Assembly (NCBI RefSeq): GCF_017901135.1
Contig: NZ_CP072801.1
Coordinates: forward strand, 1,736,001-1,800,000
Source: Thiothrix litoralis
GTDB lineage: Bacteria; Pseudomonadota; Gammaproteobacteria; Thiotrichales; Thiotrichaceae
Direction of reading: 5' to 3'
DNA length: 64,000 nucleotides
Below, one piece after another: positions 52,911 through 62,598 of the stretch (its first letter is position 1; the number at the start of each line of letters is the position of its first letter). The notes under the pieces were generated by a model. That model was not told the origin of the DNA. It did not search any database and worked only from the letters and a program-made list of their open reading frames with translations. The translations under genes and the position numbers were made by a program.

Positions 52911-52958
52911 TGACTCCCGGTCATTTAATATTCCCCACAATCAATTGACCGGCAGTCA
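52911..52958. promoter_or_regulatory. Two TetR-type operators upstream of RND operon 1
   Basis: TGACTCCCGGTCA (52911-52923) and TGACCGGCAGTCA (52946-52958) both have the form TGAC-N5-GTCA and lie 35 bases apart. The preceding CTCGACAAC and following TTTA are also shared with the tetR promoter region at 60717-60763. They lie within 55 bases of the adaptor ATG. Confidence 0.75.
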
Positions 52959-52963
52959 TTAAC

Positions 52964-54109
52964 ATGAAAAATCCCTCCGTGCTTGCATCCCGTTTCGTGC
53001 AAACCCTGTTACTAGCAACTAGCCTGACAACCCTCAGCCCGCTTACCCAAGCAGAAGACGCCAAGCCAGCCAAAACCAACGCTGCGCTCGCCGTTAGCGT
53101 CACCAACCCCAGCGCCGCCGACTGGAACAGTGGCATCACCGCCAGCGGCACGCTCAGCCCGTGGCAGGAAGCGATTGTCGCCTCTGAAATCGGCGGGCAA
53201 CGCATTGCCAAGCTACAGGTAGACATCGGCGATAAAGTCAAACAAGGCCAGACACTCGCTATCCTCGCGCCCGAAGCCGTGCAAGCCGACCTTGCCCAAG
53301 CCGCTGCTCATGTCGCCCAAGCGGAAGCCAGCCTTGAAGACGCCAAAACCAATGCTGCCCGCGCCCGCACCCTGAAATCTTCCGGTGCCCTGCCCGCCCA
53401 GCAAATCGACCAGTACCTCACCACCGAAGCCACCGCCAAGGCCAACCTCGCTGCCCAAAAAGCCGCGATGCAATCCCAGCAAATCCGTCTGGAGCAAACC
53501 CGCATCACCGCACCCGACAATGGCATTGTGTCTTCCCGCAGTGCCACTCTTGGTTCGGTCGTACAAACGGGCACAGAACTGTTCCGGCTGGTGCGCCAAA
53601 ACAAGATCGAATGGCGGGCAGAAGTCGCCGGGCGTGACGTTGCCAGCATTCAGACCGGGCAATCCGCCAACCTGACTCTGCCCACCGGCGAAAGCGTCAG
53701 CGGAATCGTCCGCGTAGTTTCCCCCACACTCGACGCCAATACCCGTAACGCCACGGTTTACATCAGCCTGCCCAGTGACAGCCCCGCCAAAGCGGGCATG
53801 TTTGCGGAAGGCCAAATTCTCACCGGTTCCAGCAAAGCAATGGGGCTGCCACAATCGGCGGTTATCCTGCGTGATGGCAACCGTTACGTGTTTGAAGTGG
53901 ATGCGGATAACCATGTGCTCCAACGCCTCGTCAAAACCGGGCGACAGGCTGACGGCAAGGTTGAAATCCTCGAAGGCATTGCCCCGGCTGCCCGGGTAGT
54001 CGCCACCGGTGGCGCATTCCTCAATGACGGTGACACCGTACAAATCATCGACAAAGCGCCGGAAACCGCCCCCAATAACGCCAGTAACCGGGATAAGCCA
54101 AAACCATGA
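52964..54109 (+). CDS. RND efflux periplasmic adaptor, operon 1
   Basis: 381 residues. Signal peptide MKNPSVLASRFVQTLLLATS ... PLTQA. Lipoyl/barrel-sandwich halves (GGQRIAKLQVDIGDKVKQGQ and ITAPDNGIVSSRSATLGSVV) flank an alpha-helical hairpin (~110-170). Beta-barrel and membrane-proximal domains follow (SVSGIVRVVSPTLDANTRNA). It links an inner-membrane RND pump to an outer-membrane channel. The stop overlaps the permease ATG by four bases (ATGA). No outer-membrane channel gene is in the window. Confidence 0.93.
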   Translation: MKNPSVLASRFVQTLLLATSLTTLSPLTQAEDAKPAKTNAALAVSVTNPSAADWNSGITASGTLSPWQEAIVASEIGGQRIAKLQVDIGDKVKQGQTLAILAPEAVQADLAQAAAHVAQAEASLEDAKTNAARARTLKSSGALPAQQIDQYLTTEATAKANLAAQKAAMQSQQIRLEQTRITAPDNGIVSSRSATLGSVVQTGTELFRLVRQNKIEWRAEVAGRDVASIQTGQSANLTLPTGESVSGIVRVVSPTLDANTRNATVYISLPSDSPAKAGMFAEGQILTGSSKAMGLPQSAVILRDGNRYVFEVDADNHVLQRLVKTGRQADGKVEILEGIAPAARVVATGGAFLNDGDTVQIIDKAPETAPNNASNRDKPKP

Positions 54110-57100
54110 ATGTATCCGCTTGGTCAATCCGTAATCCGGTTCCCGCCATCCTGCTGTTTGCGCTGCTGACATTCCTCGGTGTCAAAGGCTTCAAAGCACT
54201 AGGTATCCAGAACTTCCCCGACATTGACCTGCCTACCATTACGGTCAATGCCTCGCTGGAAGGCGCTGACCCGGAACAGCTCGAAAGCGAAGTCGCCCGC
54301 AAGATTGAAAACCAGCTTGCCACCATTGCCGGTGTCAAGCACATCCGCACCACCCTGACCGACAGTTCGGCGAACATTGCCACCGAATTCGACATCGACA
54401 AGGATACCGAAGTCGCCCTCAACGAAGTGCGCAACGCGGTCGACACCATCCGCGCCAATTTGCCCGCGCAAATGAACGACCCGATCGTTTCCAAAGTCAC
54501 CACCGCAGGTAGCTCGCTAGTCACCTTCACCGTTGCCTCCCCGAATATGGATGAGGAAGCGCTCTCGTGGTTTGTCGACAACGACATTACCCGCAAACTC
54601 ATGGCCGTTAAAGGCGTTGGCAAAGTCTCACGGGTCGGCGGCGTCAACCGTGAAGTGCGCATCTCGCTCAACCCGGCACTGATGGCAGGCTTGGGCGTCA
54701 CCTCGGCTGATGTTTCCGCTCGCTTGGGGCAAATGCAGCAAGATGCCCCCGGCGGACGAGGCGATGTCGGTGGCAGCACCCAATCCGTGCGCACGCTGGG
54801 GCGGGTGAAAACCGCTGATGAACTCGCCAGCATCGACATCCCCCTATCCAACGGGCGGCATGTCCGTCTGGATCAGATTGCCCGCGTTGAAGACACTATT
54901 GCCGAACGTTCCACCCACGCCTTGCTGAATGGGCAAGAAGTCGTCGGTTTCCAGATCACCCGTACACGCGGCGCGAGTGAAATTGCCGTGGTCGATGGCG
55001 TGCGAGCCGAGTTGACAAAATTTGCCACCAGCCACCCGCAAGTCAAGATTGAGGAAGCCTACAACTCGGTTGAACGGATTCAAGCCAACTACACTGGCTC
55101 GATGCACCTGCTCTACGAAGGTGCAGCCCTCGCCATTTTGGTGGTACTGCTGTTCCTGCGTGACTGGCGGGCAACCTTTGTGTCGGCAGCCGCCTTGCCA
55201 CTGGCGATAATCCCTACCTTTGCGGCGATGCAATATTTCGGCTTTTCCCTCAATATCCTCACCCTGCTGGCGCTTGCCTTGGTCGTGGGGGTACTGGTCG
55301 ATGATGCCATTGTGGAAGTGGAAAACATCGAACGTCACTTGCGTATGGGTAAAACCCCGTATCAAGCCGCAATGGAAGCTTCTGATGAAATCGGCCTCGC
55401 CGTTGTTGCCACCACCTTTACGCTGGTTGCCGTATTCCTACCCACAGCCTTCATGGGCGGCATACCGGGGAAATTCTTTGAATCCTTTGGCATTACCGCT
55501 GCGGTGTCGGTGGTATTTTCACTCTTGGTGGCGCGATTACTCACGCCCATGATGGCGGCCTACATGCTCAAGCCGCACAAAGCGTCCAACAACAAGGAGC
55601 CAGAGGGTGACGGCTGGATCATGCGCTCTTACCTCAAAACCGTCAGTTGGTGTTTGAAGCATCGCTTTATCACCGTCGGCTTGGCGATTGCTCTGTTCAT
55701 TGGTTCCCTGATGCTGGCTCAATTGCTACCGAAAGGCTTCGTACCACCGGCTGACACTGCATTAACCTCGGTGTCACTGGAATTACAACCGGGCAGCACG
55801 TTGGAAGAATCCCTAGCACTTTCTGAACAAGCGCGGCAGTTACTCGCACCAATGACCGATGTAAAAAAAGTCTTCGCGGTAGCAGGTGGCGGTGGTGGTG
55901 GCGTCAGCAGCGGCCCTATGCAGGAAAGCAGCGCAGCGGATGTGCGTAAAGCCAGCCTCACTCTGCAACTCACCACCCGCGAAGAACGTTCACGTTCACA
56001 AACCGAAGTGGAAAGCGAAATCCGTACCCGCCTGAAACCATTGCCGGGGGTACGCTTCACCGTAGGTTCTGGCGGTTCTGGCGACAAAATGCAGGTGGTA
56101 CTTGCCAGTGATGATGGCGGCTTGCTGCTCACCGCTGCTCAAGCGGCGGAACGCGATTTGCGCACCCTGCAAGGCATTGGCAACGTGGTTTCTGGCGCTA
56201 GCCTGCAACGCCCCGAAATCCACATCACTCCCAATTTCACCCGCGCGGCAGAATTAGGTGTGACCACTGAAGCCTTGGGTGCTGTGGTACGAATCGCCAC
56301 CAGCGGCGACTTTTCCACCCGTTTGCCCAAGCTGAATTTGCCACAACGGCAAATCCCGATTCGGGTGGAATTGGAACGTTCAGTGCGCGAAAATCTGGAT
56401 ACCATCCGCCAATTACGCATTCCGGGGCGCAACGGTTCCGTGCCACTCTCTGCCGTGGCGACAGTCGAAATGGGCAGCGGCCCAGCACAACTCGCCCGCT
56501 TTGACCGGATGCGTAACGTCAGTATCGACGTGGAATTGAACGGCTTACCCGTCGGGCAAGTGATGGCGGAAGTGGATAAATTGCCCTCCATGCAAACCTT
56601 GCCACCGGGTGTTATCCGCCAATCGTCGGGCGATGCCGAGCGCATGGCGGAACTGTTCGGCGGCTTCGGCGGTGCGATGCTAATTGGCGTTATGCTGATT
56701 TATATTGTATTGGTACTGCTATTCCACGACTTCTTGCAACCGATCACTATTTTGACAGCATTACCACTGTCGGTAGGCGGGGCATTCGTCGCGCTGTTGT
56801 TGACGGGGATGAGTTTCTCGATGCCTGCGGTTATCGGCTTGCTGATGCTGATGGGGATTGTGACCAAAAACTCGATCCTGTTAGTGGATTACGCGGTCAT
56901 GGCGCGGGAACGTGACCAAACCGGGCGTATCCCTGCGCTGATCGACGCTTGCCACAAACGGGCACGCCCGATTGTGATGACCACGATTGCGATGGGCGCG
57001 GGAATGATGCCAACCGCGCTGGGGTTGGCAGCCGACCCCAGCTTCCGCCAGCCGATGGCGATTGTGGTGATTGGCGGCTTGATCGCCTCAACCTTCCTGA

Positions 57101-57189
57101 GTTTGTTGGTGGTTCCAGCCGTGTTTACCTTTATTGATGACATTTTGGTCGGCTTCAGGAAAGTCAGCGGGAAATTGAAACATGCGTAA
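54106..57189 (+). CDS. RND efflux permease, operon 1, first
   Basis: 1027 residues, AcrB/MdtB-type proton antiporter. MNVSAWSIRNPVPAILLFAL opens the first of twelve helices. Two large periplasmic loops; helix-4 motif VVGVLVDDAIVEVENIERHL with the conserved Asp pair (~405-425); AcrB-like GVRFTVGSGGSGDK in the second loop. A glycine run (AGGGGGGVSSG) lies near 592-602. Paralogous with the next gene and translated with the adaptor. Substrate unknown. Confidence 0.94.
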   Translation: MNVSAWSIRNPVPAILLFALLTFLGVKGFKALGIQNFPDIDLPTITVNASLEGADPEQLESEVARKIENQLATIAGVKHIRTTLTDSSANIATEFDIDKDTEVALNEVRNAVDTIRANLPAQMNDPIVSKVTTAGSSLVTFTVASPNMDEEALSWFVDNDITRKLMAVKGVGKVSRVGGVNREVRISLNPALMAGLGVTSADVSARLGQMQQDAPGGRGDVGGSTQSVRTLGRVKTADELASIDIPLSNGRHVRLDQIARVEDTIAERSTHALLNGQEVVGFQITRTRGASEIAVVDGVRAELTKFATSHPQVKIEEAYNSVERIQANYTGSMHLLYEGAALAILVVLLFLRDWRATFVSAAALPLAIIPTFAAMQYFGFSLNILTLLALALVVGVLVDDAIVEVENIERHLRMGKTPYQAAMEASDEIGLAVVATTFTLVAVFLPTAFMGGIPGKFFESFGITAAVSVVFSLLVARLLTPMMAAYMLKPHKASNNKEPEGDGWIMRSYLKTVSWCLKHRFITVGLAIALFIGSLMLAQLLPKGFVPPADTALTSVSLELQPGSTLEESLALSEQARQLLAPMTDVKKVFAVAGGGGGGVSSGPMQESSAADVRKASLTLQLTTREERSRSQTEVESEIRTRLKPLPGVRFTVGSGGSGDKMQVVLASDDGGLLLTAAQAAERDLRTLQGIGNVVSGASLQRPEIHITPNFTRAAELGVTTEALGAVVRIATSGDFSTRLPKLNLPQRQIPIRVELERSVRENLDTIRQLRIPGRNGSVPLSAVATVEMGSGPAQLARFDRMRNVSIDVELNGLPVGQVMAEVDKLPSMQTLPPGVIRQSSGDAERMAELFGGFGGAMLIGVMLIYIVLVLLFHDFLQPITILTALPLSVGGAFVALLLTGMSFSMPAVIGLLMLMGIVTKNSILLVDYAVMARERDQTGRIPALIDACHKRARPIVMTTIAMGAGMMPTALGLAADPSFRQPMAIVVIGGLIASTFLSLLVVPAVFTFIDDILVGFRKVSGKLKHA

Positions 57190-57204
57190 CTACGGGAGCT
57201 GAAC

Positions 57205-60200
57205 ATGAACGTCTCTGCTTGGTCGATCCGCAACCCTGTTCCCGCGATTCTGCTGTTCGCGCTGCTGACCTTCTTGGGCATTGGCGGTTTCAAGTCATTG
57301 GGTATCCAGCAATTCCCGGATATTGAATTGCCCATTATCACGGTCAGCATGGCGTTAGAGGGTGCATCCCCTACGCAATTGGAAACCGAGGTGGCGCGTA
57401 AGGTGGAAAATGCCGTCGCCAGTTTGAGCGGCATCAAGCACATTTACGCCAACCTCACCGACGGCATGGCAGTGGTCAGCGTCGAATTCACCATCGACAA
57501 AGACAACGAGGTCGCGCAAAACGAAGTGCGTAACGCGGTTGATACCATCCGCGCTACCTTGCCTGCCGCCATGACTGACCCGGTGGTATCCAAAATCAGC
57601 ACCACTGGCAGCCCTATCCTGACCGTGACGGTTGCTTCCGACAAGCTGGACGAGCAAGGCTTGTCATGGTTTGTGGACAATGAAGTCACCAAGGAATTGC
57701 TGGCCACCAAAGGCGTCGGGCGGGTATCACGACTCGGCGGCGTTGACCGCGAAGTGCAGGTCAACCTCGACCCCACCCGTATGAGCGGCTTGGGCGTTAC
57801 CGCCAGCGATATTTCCCGGCAATTGCTGCAAGTGCAACAGGATGCCTCCGGCGGGCGCGGCGATGTGGGCGGCAATATCCAGTCGATCCGCACCCTTGCT
57901 GCGGTGCAAACGGCGGATGAAATCGCTACGCTCGATATTCCCCTCTCCGATGGGCGACAGGTGCGCCTTAACCAGATTGCGCAAATCAACGACACTGCCG
58001 CCGAACGTTCCACCTATGCCTTGCTGGATGGCAAACCTGTCATCGGCTTTCAAGTCACCCGCACTAAGGGCGCAAGCGAAGTGGCGGTTGCAGCAGCGGC
58101 TCGCGCTACTATTGCACAGCTCAAAACCGCTTACCCGCAAGTCACTTTTGAAGAAGCCTTCGACACCGTGACCCCGGTGCAGGAAAACTACGACGGTTCA
58201 ATGCTCTTGCTGTATGAAGGTGCTGCCCTCGCGATTCTGGTGGTTTTCATTTTCCTGCGTGACTGGCGGGCAACGCTGGTGTCGGCGGCGGCGCTGCCGC
58301 TGGCCATCATCCCCACCTTTGCGGTGATGCACTATTTCGGCTATTCCCTCAACCTGCTGACCTTGCTGGCAATGGCGCTGGTAGTCGGGGTTTTGGTCGA
58401 TGACGCGATTGTAGAAGTGGAAAACATCGAACGCCACTTGCGCATGGGCAAAACGCCTTATCAAGCCGCGATGGAAGCCGCCGACGAAATCGGCCTCGCG
58501 GTCATTGCCACCACGTTTACACTGATTGCCGTATTCCTGCCGACCGCTTTCATGGGCGGGATACCGGGGAAATTCTTTGAACCGTTCGGCATTACCGCAG
58601 CGGTGGCGATTTTCTTCTCGCTGATCGTGGCGCGGCTGCTCACGCCGATGATGGCGGCTTACATCATGAAAGCGCACCCCCAGCCCAACGCTAAAGATGG
58701 CTTCATTATGCGCCACTACCTGCGGCTAGCACGCTGGTGTTTACGCCATCGCCTGATCACGCTGGTAGCCGCGCTTGGCTTGTTTGCGGCCTCGCTGGCC
58801 ATTATCCCGCTCTTACCCACAGGCTTTATCCCGGCAGATGACGGGGTGCAAACCGCCGCCAAACTCGAATTGCAACCGGGCAGCAACCTCGATGAAACCT
58901 ACGCCGTCGCAGAACAAGCTCGCCATTTGCTGGCAGACGTGCCGGAAATTACCCGCGTATTTACCACAGTCGGCTATTTCAGTGGCGACGGTGGCCCATT
59001 TGCGATGGGGGCAAGTGCCGACGTGCGCAAAGCCACCCTGAGCATGGTGCTGAAAAACCGCCACGAACGCAGCCGCAAGCAAGGCGCTATCGAAGCTGAC
59101 ATCCGCCAACGCCTGCAAGCCTTGCCGGGCGCACGGGTAACGGTCGGGCTAGGCGGCGAAAAGATGCAAATTGTTCTGGCCAGCGATGATGCGCAAGCCT
59201 TGAAAACAGCGTCCAATGCCGTCACCCGCGACTTGCGTACCCTGAAAGGTATCGGCAATTTGTCGTCCAGTTCCAGCTTGCAACGCCCGGAAATCCAGAT
59301 TATCCCCAACTATGCGCGGGCGGCGAATGCGGGCATTACCGCGCAAGCCTTGTCCAGCACCATCCAGATGGCCACCAGCGGGGATTTTTCCGCGCAATTG
59401 CCCAAGCTGAACTTGCCACAACGCCAGATTCCGATCCGGGTACGGCTGGATAAATCCTTCCGCGAAGATTTGGATCAAATCCGCCAGATCAAAATTCCTG
59501 GCAGCAAAGGCATGGTCAACCTTGCCAATGTCGCCGAGGTGCGCATGGGCAGCGGCGCAGCGCAAATCGACCGTTTCGACCGCAAGCAAAACGTGACACT
59601 GGATGTGGAACTCAACGGGCGCAGCTTGGGCGAGGTGATCGCCGAAGCGGATAAGCTCCCCTCACTGCAAAACCTGCCCGCTGGGGTTAAACGCCAGAAT
59701 ATCGGCGATGCGGAAACCATGGGGGAATTGTTCGGCAGTTTCGGTACGGCAATGCTGATCGGGATCATCTGTATTTACATCGTGCTGGTGTTGTTGCTGC
59801 ACGACTTCCTGCAACCGTTGACGATTCTAGCGGCGCTGCCCTTGTCGCTGGGCGGGGCATTGCTGGCCTTGCTGGTCACGGGCAATAGCCTGTCGATGCC
59901 ATCGGTAATTGGCTTGCTGATGCTGATGGGGATTGTGACCAAGAACTCGATCTTGCTGGTGGATTACGCCATGCTGGGGCTGCATGAACATGGGTTGGGG
60001 CGCTTTGATGCACTGGTGGATGCTTGCCACAAACGCGCAAGGCCAATTGTGATGACCACGATTGCAATGGGCGCGGGGATGATGCCGACCGCGCTGGGGT
60101 TGGGCGCTGACCCCAGCTTCCGTGCACCGATGGCGATTGTGCTGATTGGCGGGCTGATTGCGTCGACCTTGCTGAGTTTGTTGGTCGTGCCAGTGGTGTT

Positions 60201-60264
60201 TACGTTTGTGGATGATGTGCTGAAAGGGATTCGGCGGCTGTTTGGGATGGCGAAGACGGCGTAG
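57205..60264 (+). CDS. RND efflux permease, operon 1, second
   Basis: 1019 residues, paralogue of the preceding permease: identical first 20 residues (MNVSAWSIRNPVPAILLFAL) and the same VVGVLVDDAIVEVENIERHL motif. Two tandem permeases after one adaptor recall MdtB-MdtC, which form a mixed trimer, so these two may do the same. GGAGCTGAAC precedes the ATG. A hairpin (60271-60286) follows. Confidence 0.94.
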   Translation: MNVSAWSIRNPVPAILLFALLTFLGIGGFKSLGIQQFPDIELPIITVSMALEGASPTQLETEVARKVENAVASLSGIKHIYANLTDGMAVVSVEFTIDKDNEVAQNEVRNAVDTIRATLPAAMTDPVVSKISTTGSPILTVTVASDKLDEQGLSWFVDNEVTKELLATKGVGRVSRLGGVDREVQVNLDPTRMSGLGVTASDISRQLLQVQQDASGGRGDVGGNIQSIRTLAAVQTADEIATLDIPLSDGRQVRLNQIAQINDTAAERSTYALLDGKPVIGFQVTRTKGASEVAVAAAARATIAQLKTAYPQVTFEEAFDTVTPVQENYDGSMLLLYEGAALAILVVFIFLRDWRATLVSAAALPLAIIPTFAVMHYFGYSLNLLTLLAMALVVGVLVDDAIVEVENIERHLRMGKTPYQAAMEAADEIGLAVIATTFTLIAVFLPTAFMGGIPGKFFEPFGITAAVAIFFSLIVARLLTPMMAAYIMKAHPQPNAKDGFIMRHYLRLARWCLRHRLITLVAALGLFAASLAIIPLLPTGFIPADDGVQTAAKLELQPGSNLDETYAVAEQARHLLADVPEITRVFTTVGYFSGDGGPFAMGASADVRKATLSMVLKNRHERSRKQGAIEADIRQRLQALPGARVTVGLGGEKMQIVLASDDAQALKTASNAVTRDLRTLKGIGNLSSSSSLQRPEIQIIPNYARAANAGITAQALSSTIQMATSGDFSAQLPKLNLPQRQIPIRVRLDKSFREDLDQIRQIKIPGSKGMVNLANVAEVRMGSGAAQIDRFDRKQNVTLDVELNGRSLGEVIAEADKLPSLQNLPAGVKRQNIGDAETMGELFGSFGTAMLIGIICIYIVLVLLLHDFLQPLTILAALPLSLGGALLALLVTGNSLSMPSVIGLLMLMGIVTKNSILLVDYAMLGLHEHGLGRFDALVDACHKRARPIVMTTIAMGAGMMPTALGLGADPSFRAPMAIVLIGGLIASTLLSLLVVPVVFTFVDDVLKGIRRLFGMAKTA

Positions 60265-60270
60265 GGTTTG

Positions 60271-60286
60271 TCGGGCTAAAGCCCGA
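60271..60286. terminator. Hairpin between RND operon 1 and yajD
   Basis: TCGGGCT-AA-AGCCCGA, seven perfect pairs between two convergent genes. No T-run, so a weak or Rho-aided end is possible. Confidence 0.55.
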
Positions 60287-60302
60287 CCCACGCCTCACCT
60301 CT

Positions 60303-60653
60303 TCACTTCTTCCCCATCCGCGCCTTCAAATCCGCAAACGGGTTGTGGGTCGCTGCGGCTGGCCCTTTCGTACCTGCTGAACCACCATGTTCCGCTTCGA
60401 TCTGCTTCTGGTGTTCGTTGTCGTGGCAATACAGGCACAGCAATTCCCAATTACTGCCATCCTGCGGGTTATTGTCGTGGTTGTGGTCGCGGTGGTGCAC
60501 GGTCAATTCACGCAAGTTGGCATGGCTGAATTCGCGGGCGCAACGCCCACAAATCCACGGGTACAGTTTCAAGGCTTGTTCGCGGTAGCCTTTGGCGCGT
60601 TCATCCGCGTTTTTGCGGGCATTCAGGACAATTTTGGCGTGATCTGGATTCAT
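60303..60653 (-). CDS. yajD: YajD family HNH nuclease
   Basis: 116 residues. The HNH fold has zinc cysteines in PWICGRCAREF (CxxC, ~34-37) and LCLYCHDNEH (CxxC, ~71-74), and catalytic LTVHHRDHNHDNNPQDGSNW (~51-70). This matches YajD of E. coli, a putative nuclease without a known role. It stands alone between the two RND loci. Confidence 0.92.
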   Translation of the reverse strand: MNPDHAKIVLNARKNADERAKGYREQALKLYPWICGRCAREFSHANLRELTVHHRDHNHDNNPQDGSNWELLCLYCHDNEHQKQIEAEHGGSAGTKGPAAATHNPFADLKARMGKK

Positions 60654-60716
60654 GGTTTTCCCCTAACAATGATGATGGGTTTATTGTATACGATTTTGGC
60701 GCTGAAACTCGACAAC

Positions 60717-60763
60717 TGACCGCGAGTCATTTACACTCGTTACAAACAACTGACCAGCAGTCA
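60717..60763. promoter_or_regulatory. Two TetR-type operators upstream of tetR
   Basis: TGACCGCGAGTCA (60717-60729) and TGACCAGCAGTCA (60751-60763), same TGAC-N5-GTCA form and nearly the same spacing (34 bases) as upstream of RND operon 1. The second ends five bases before the tetR ATG. CTCGACAACTGAC and GTCATTTA are common to both regions, which look like duplicates. Confidence 0.78.
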
Positions 60764-60768
60764 TTTAT

Positions 60769-61404
60769 ATGCAAATCCGTGCCACCAACCCCGAAGACAA
60801 GGAGCAGCGCCGCGAAGCGATCCTTGATGCTGCCGAACAACTTTGGCTTTCACAGCCTGAGCGCACCTCCAATGTAGCAGAAATTGCCAGCGCGGCGGGG
60901 CTCGCCAAAGGCACAGTTTACCTGTATTTCCGCAGCAAGGAAGAGTTGTTCCTCGGCATTCACGAGCGCCATGTCGGCACGTTTTTCCAGCGGATGACAC
61001 AACGCGCCCTACAAGACAAACCGATGTCGTTGGACAGCATGTTCAATATCAACCGTCAGTTTCTGATGGATACGCCCGCTTTCCTGCCACTCGCGACACT
61101 CTGTCACGGCTTACTGGAACGGCAAATACCACTGGAAATCGCTTACGCGTTTGAAGAACGCACCTACACCCATCTGAACCAAGTGGTCACCGCGCTGCAA
61201 CGCCATTTTCCGCAAGCAAACCAGCCGTTGATGATGCAAAGCTACGCCCTGATGCTGGGCTTATGGCAATTACTGCGCCCTACCCCGTTGAAAGAGCTCA
61301 TGCAAGAGCGTTCCTTACTATCCACTGGCAACAATGACTACCTCGACATGCTGGAAGCAGCCCTGCACGCCCTGTGGCGCGGCTCACTCACCTCAAAGGA
61401 CTGA
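60769..61404 (+). CDS. TetR family repressor of RND efflux
   Basis: 211 residues. N-terminal DNA-binding domain: EQRREAILDAAEQLWLSQPE, VAEIASAAGLAKGTVYLYFR and SKEELFLGIHERH (residues ~11-62), a textbook TetR helix-turn-helix. The C-terminal part is a ligand/dimerisation domain. First gene of the operon with the adaptor (start 61410, five bases after the stop). Operator pairs suggest it represses itself and both efflux operons and is released by a pump substrate. Confidence 0.93.
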   Translation: MQIRATNPEDKEQRREAILDAAEQLWLSQPERTSNVAEIASAAGLAKGTVYLYFRSKEELFLGIHERHVGTFFQRMTQRALQDKPMSLDSMFNINRQFLMDTPAFLPLATLCHGLLERQIPLEIAYAFEERTYTHLNQVVTALQRHFPQANQPLMMQSYALMLGLWQLLRPTPLKELMQERSLLSTGNNDYLDMLEAALHALWRGSLTSKD

Positions 61405-61409
61405 CTGCA

Positions 61410-62483
61410 ATGAAAAAAATCATTCCACTCCTGCTGTTACTCACACTAGGCGCATGTAAAGAACCCGAAATACCGGCAACCGTGATCCGCCCCGCGCAAG
61501 TCTGGACAGTCAGCGACCAAGCCACTACCCGCAATGGCGTCACCTATTCCGGCGAAACCAAAGCACGCGAGGAAGCCGACCTTGCCTTCCGGGTGAGTGG
61601 CAAAGTCATTACCCGCAAGGTTGACCCCGGTGATAGCGTCAAAGCCGGGCAAGTGCTCGCCAGCCTCGACACCACCGATTTAAACCTCAATATCAACACC
61701 GCCCGCGCCAGCCTCGCTGCGGCGGAAGCCGATTTCACCCAAGCCAAAACCGAGCTGGCACGCGTCAGCACATTGCGCCGCAAGCAATTCATCGGGCAAG
61801 CCTCACTGGATAGCGCCCAAGCCGCGCATGATGCCGCTGCCGCCAAAGTTGCCTCTGCCAAAGCCCAGCTCAAACTGAGCGGCAATCAAGCAAGCTATAC
61901 CGAACTCCGCGCCGAGCAACCCGGCATCATTACCCAAGTTAATATTGAAGCGGGGCAAGTCATCGCCGCCGGAACCCCCGCCGCCCACATTGCTTACGCA
62001 GGCGAACGCGACATCCATATCCGTGTGGGCGAAGCCACCGCTCAAACCCTGCAAACCGGCGCACTGACCGACATCAAACTCTGGTCACAACCCGACACCG
62101 TATTTCAGGGCAAGGTACGTGAAATTTCCCCCGCCACCGATACCACCCGTAGCTTTCTGGTCAAAATAAGTTTGCTCAACCCGCCAGCCGATTTACGCTT
62201 GGGGGTCACGGCAGATGTCAGTCTGGTCAGCACGACCACCGAAGCCAGCCACTGGTTGCCTGCCTCCGCCCTGTTCCAGCAAGGCCAGCAAACTGCCGTA
62301 TGGGTGGTGAATACTGACCAGCAAGTGCAATTACTTCCCATCAAAGTGCTCGCTTACCACGAAAGCGGCGTCACCGTGACTGGCCTGCAACCAGGTACAA
62401 AAGTGATTGCTGCCGGTGTCCACAAACTCAGTGCTGGGCAAGTCATCAACCCCGTTCCTTATGACGGTGCGGAGGCTTCTTGA
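61410..62483 (+). CDS. RND efflux periplasmic adaptor lipoprotein, operon 2
   Basis: 357 residues. MKKIIPLLLLLTLGAC is a lipoprotein signal with Cys16 as the lipid anchor. Barrel-sandwich halves KVITRKVDPGDSVKAGQVLA and LRAEQPGIITQVNIEAGQVI flank a helical hairpin rich in Ala. The ATG 61410 is chosen; an earlier in-frame start overlaps tetR. The TGA stop (62481-62483) is supplied by the TnpB element. Before insertion the end would have read GCT-TCA-TGA, overlapping the next permease ATG, so the protein ends with the same Ser as before. Confidence 0.93.
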   Translation: MKKIIPLLLLLTLGACKEPEIPATVIRPAQVWTVSDQATTRNGVTYSGETKAREEADLAFRVSGKVITRKVDPGDSVKAGQVLASLDTTDLNLNINTARASLAAAEADFTQAKTELARVSTLRRKQFIGQASLDSAQAAHDAAAAKVASAKAQLKLSGNQASYTELRAEQPGIITQVNIEAGQVIAAGTPAAHIAYAGERDIHIRVGEATAQTLQTGALTDIKLWSQPDTVFQGKVREISPATDTTRSFLVKISLLNPPADLRLGVTADVSLVSTTTEASHWLPASALFQQGQQTAVWVVNTDQQVQLLPIKVLAYHESGVTVTGLQPGTKVIAAGVHKLSAGQVINPVPYDGAEAS

Positions 62484-62598
62484 CTTCCTCCCCTCCCTAA
62501 AGGAAGGGGATTCCTAATTCATCGAGAACAGGACAACGACACCGAAATGCCATCACCGCTAACATTCTCTCCAAAGGCTAACACCGCCAGTCCGGCGG
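62460..62598 (-). ncRNA. Predicted omegaRNA/reRNA scaffold plus guide of TnpB copy 2
   Basis: Same reasoning as for copy 1: tnpB 3' end, right-end hairpin, TCAA, then a guide from the flank, here beginning GAAGCCTCCGCACCGT, which is the end of the adaptor gene. The 5' limit is arbitrary. Confidence 0.45.

Noticed and set aside
55870-55920. Glycine run in the first RND permease as a frameshift or repeat error
   Set aside because: The frame stays open and the flanking sequence matches AcrB-like proteins; a short Gly loop in the periplasmic domain is acceptable.
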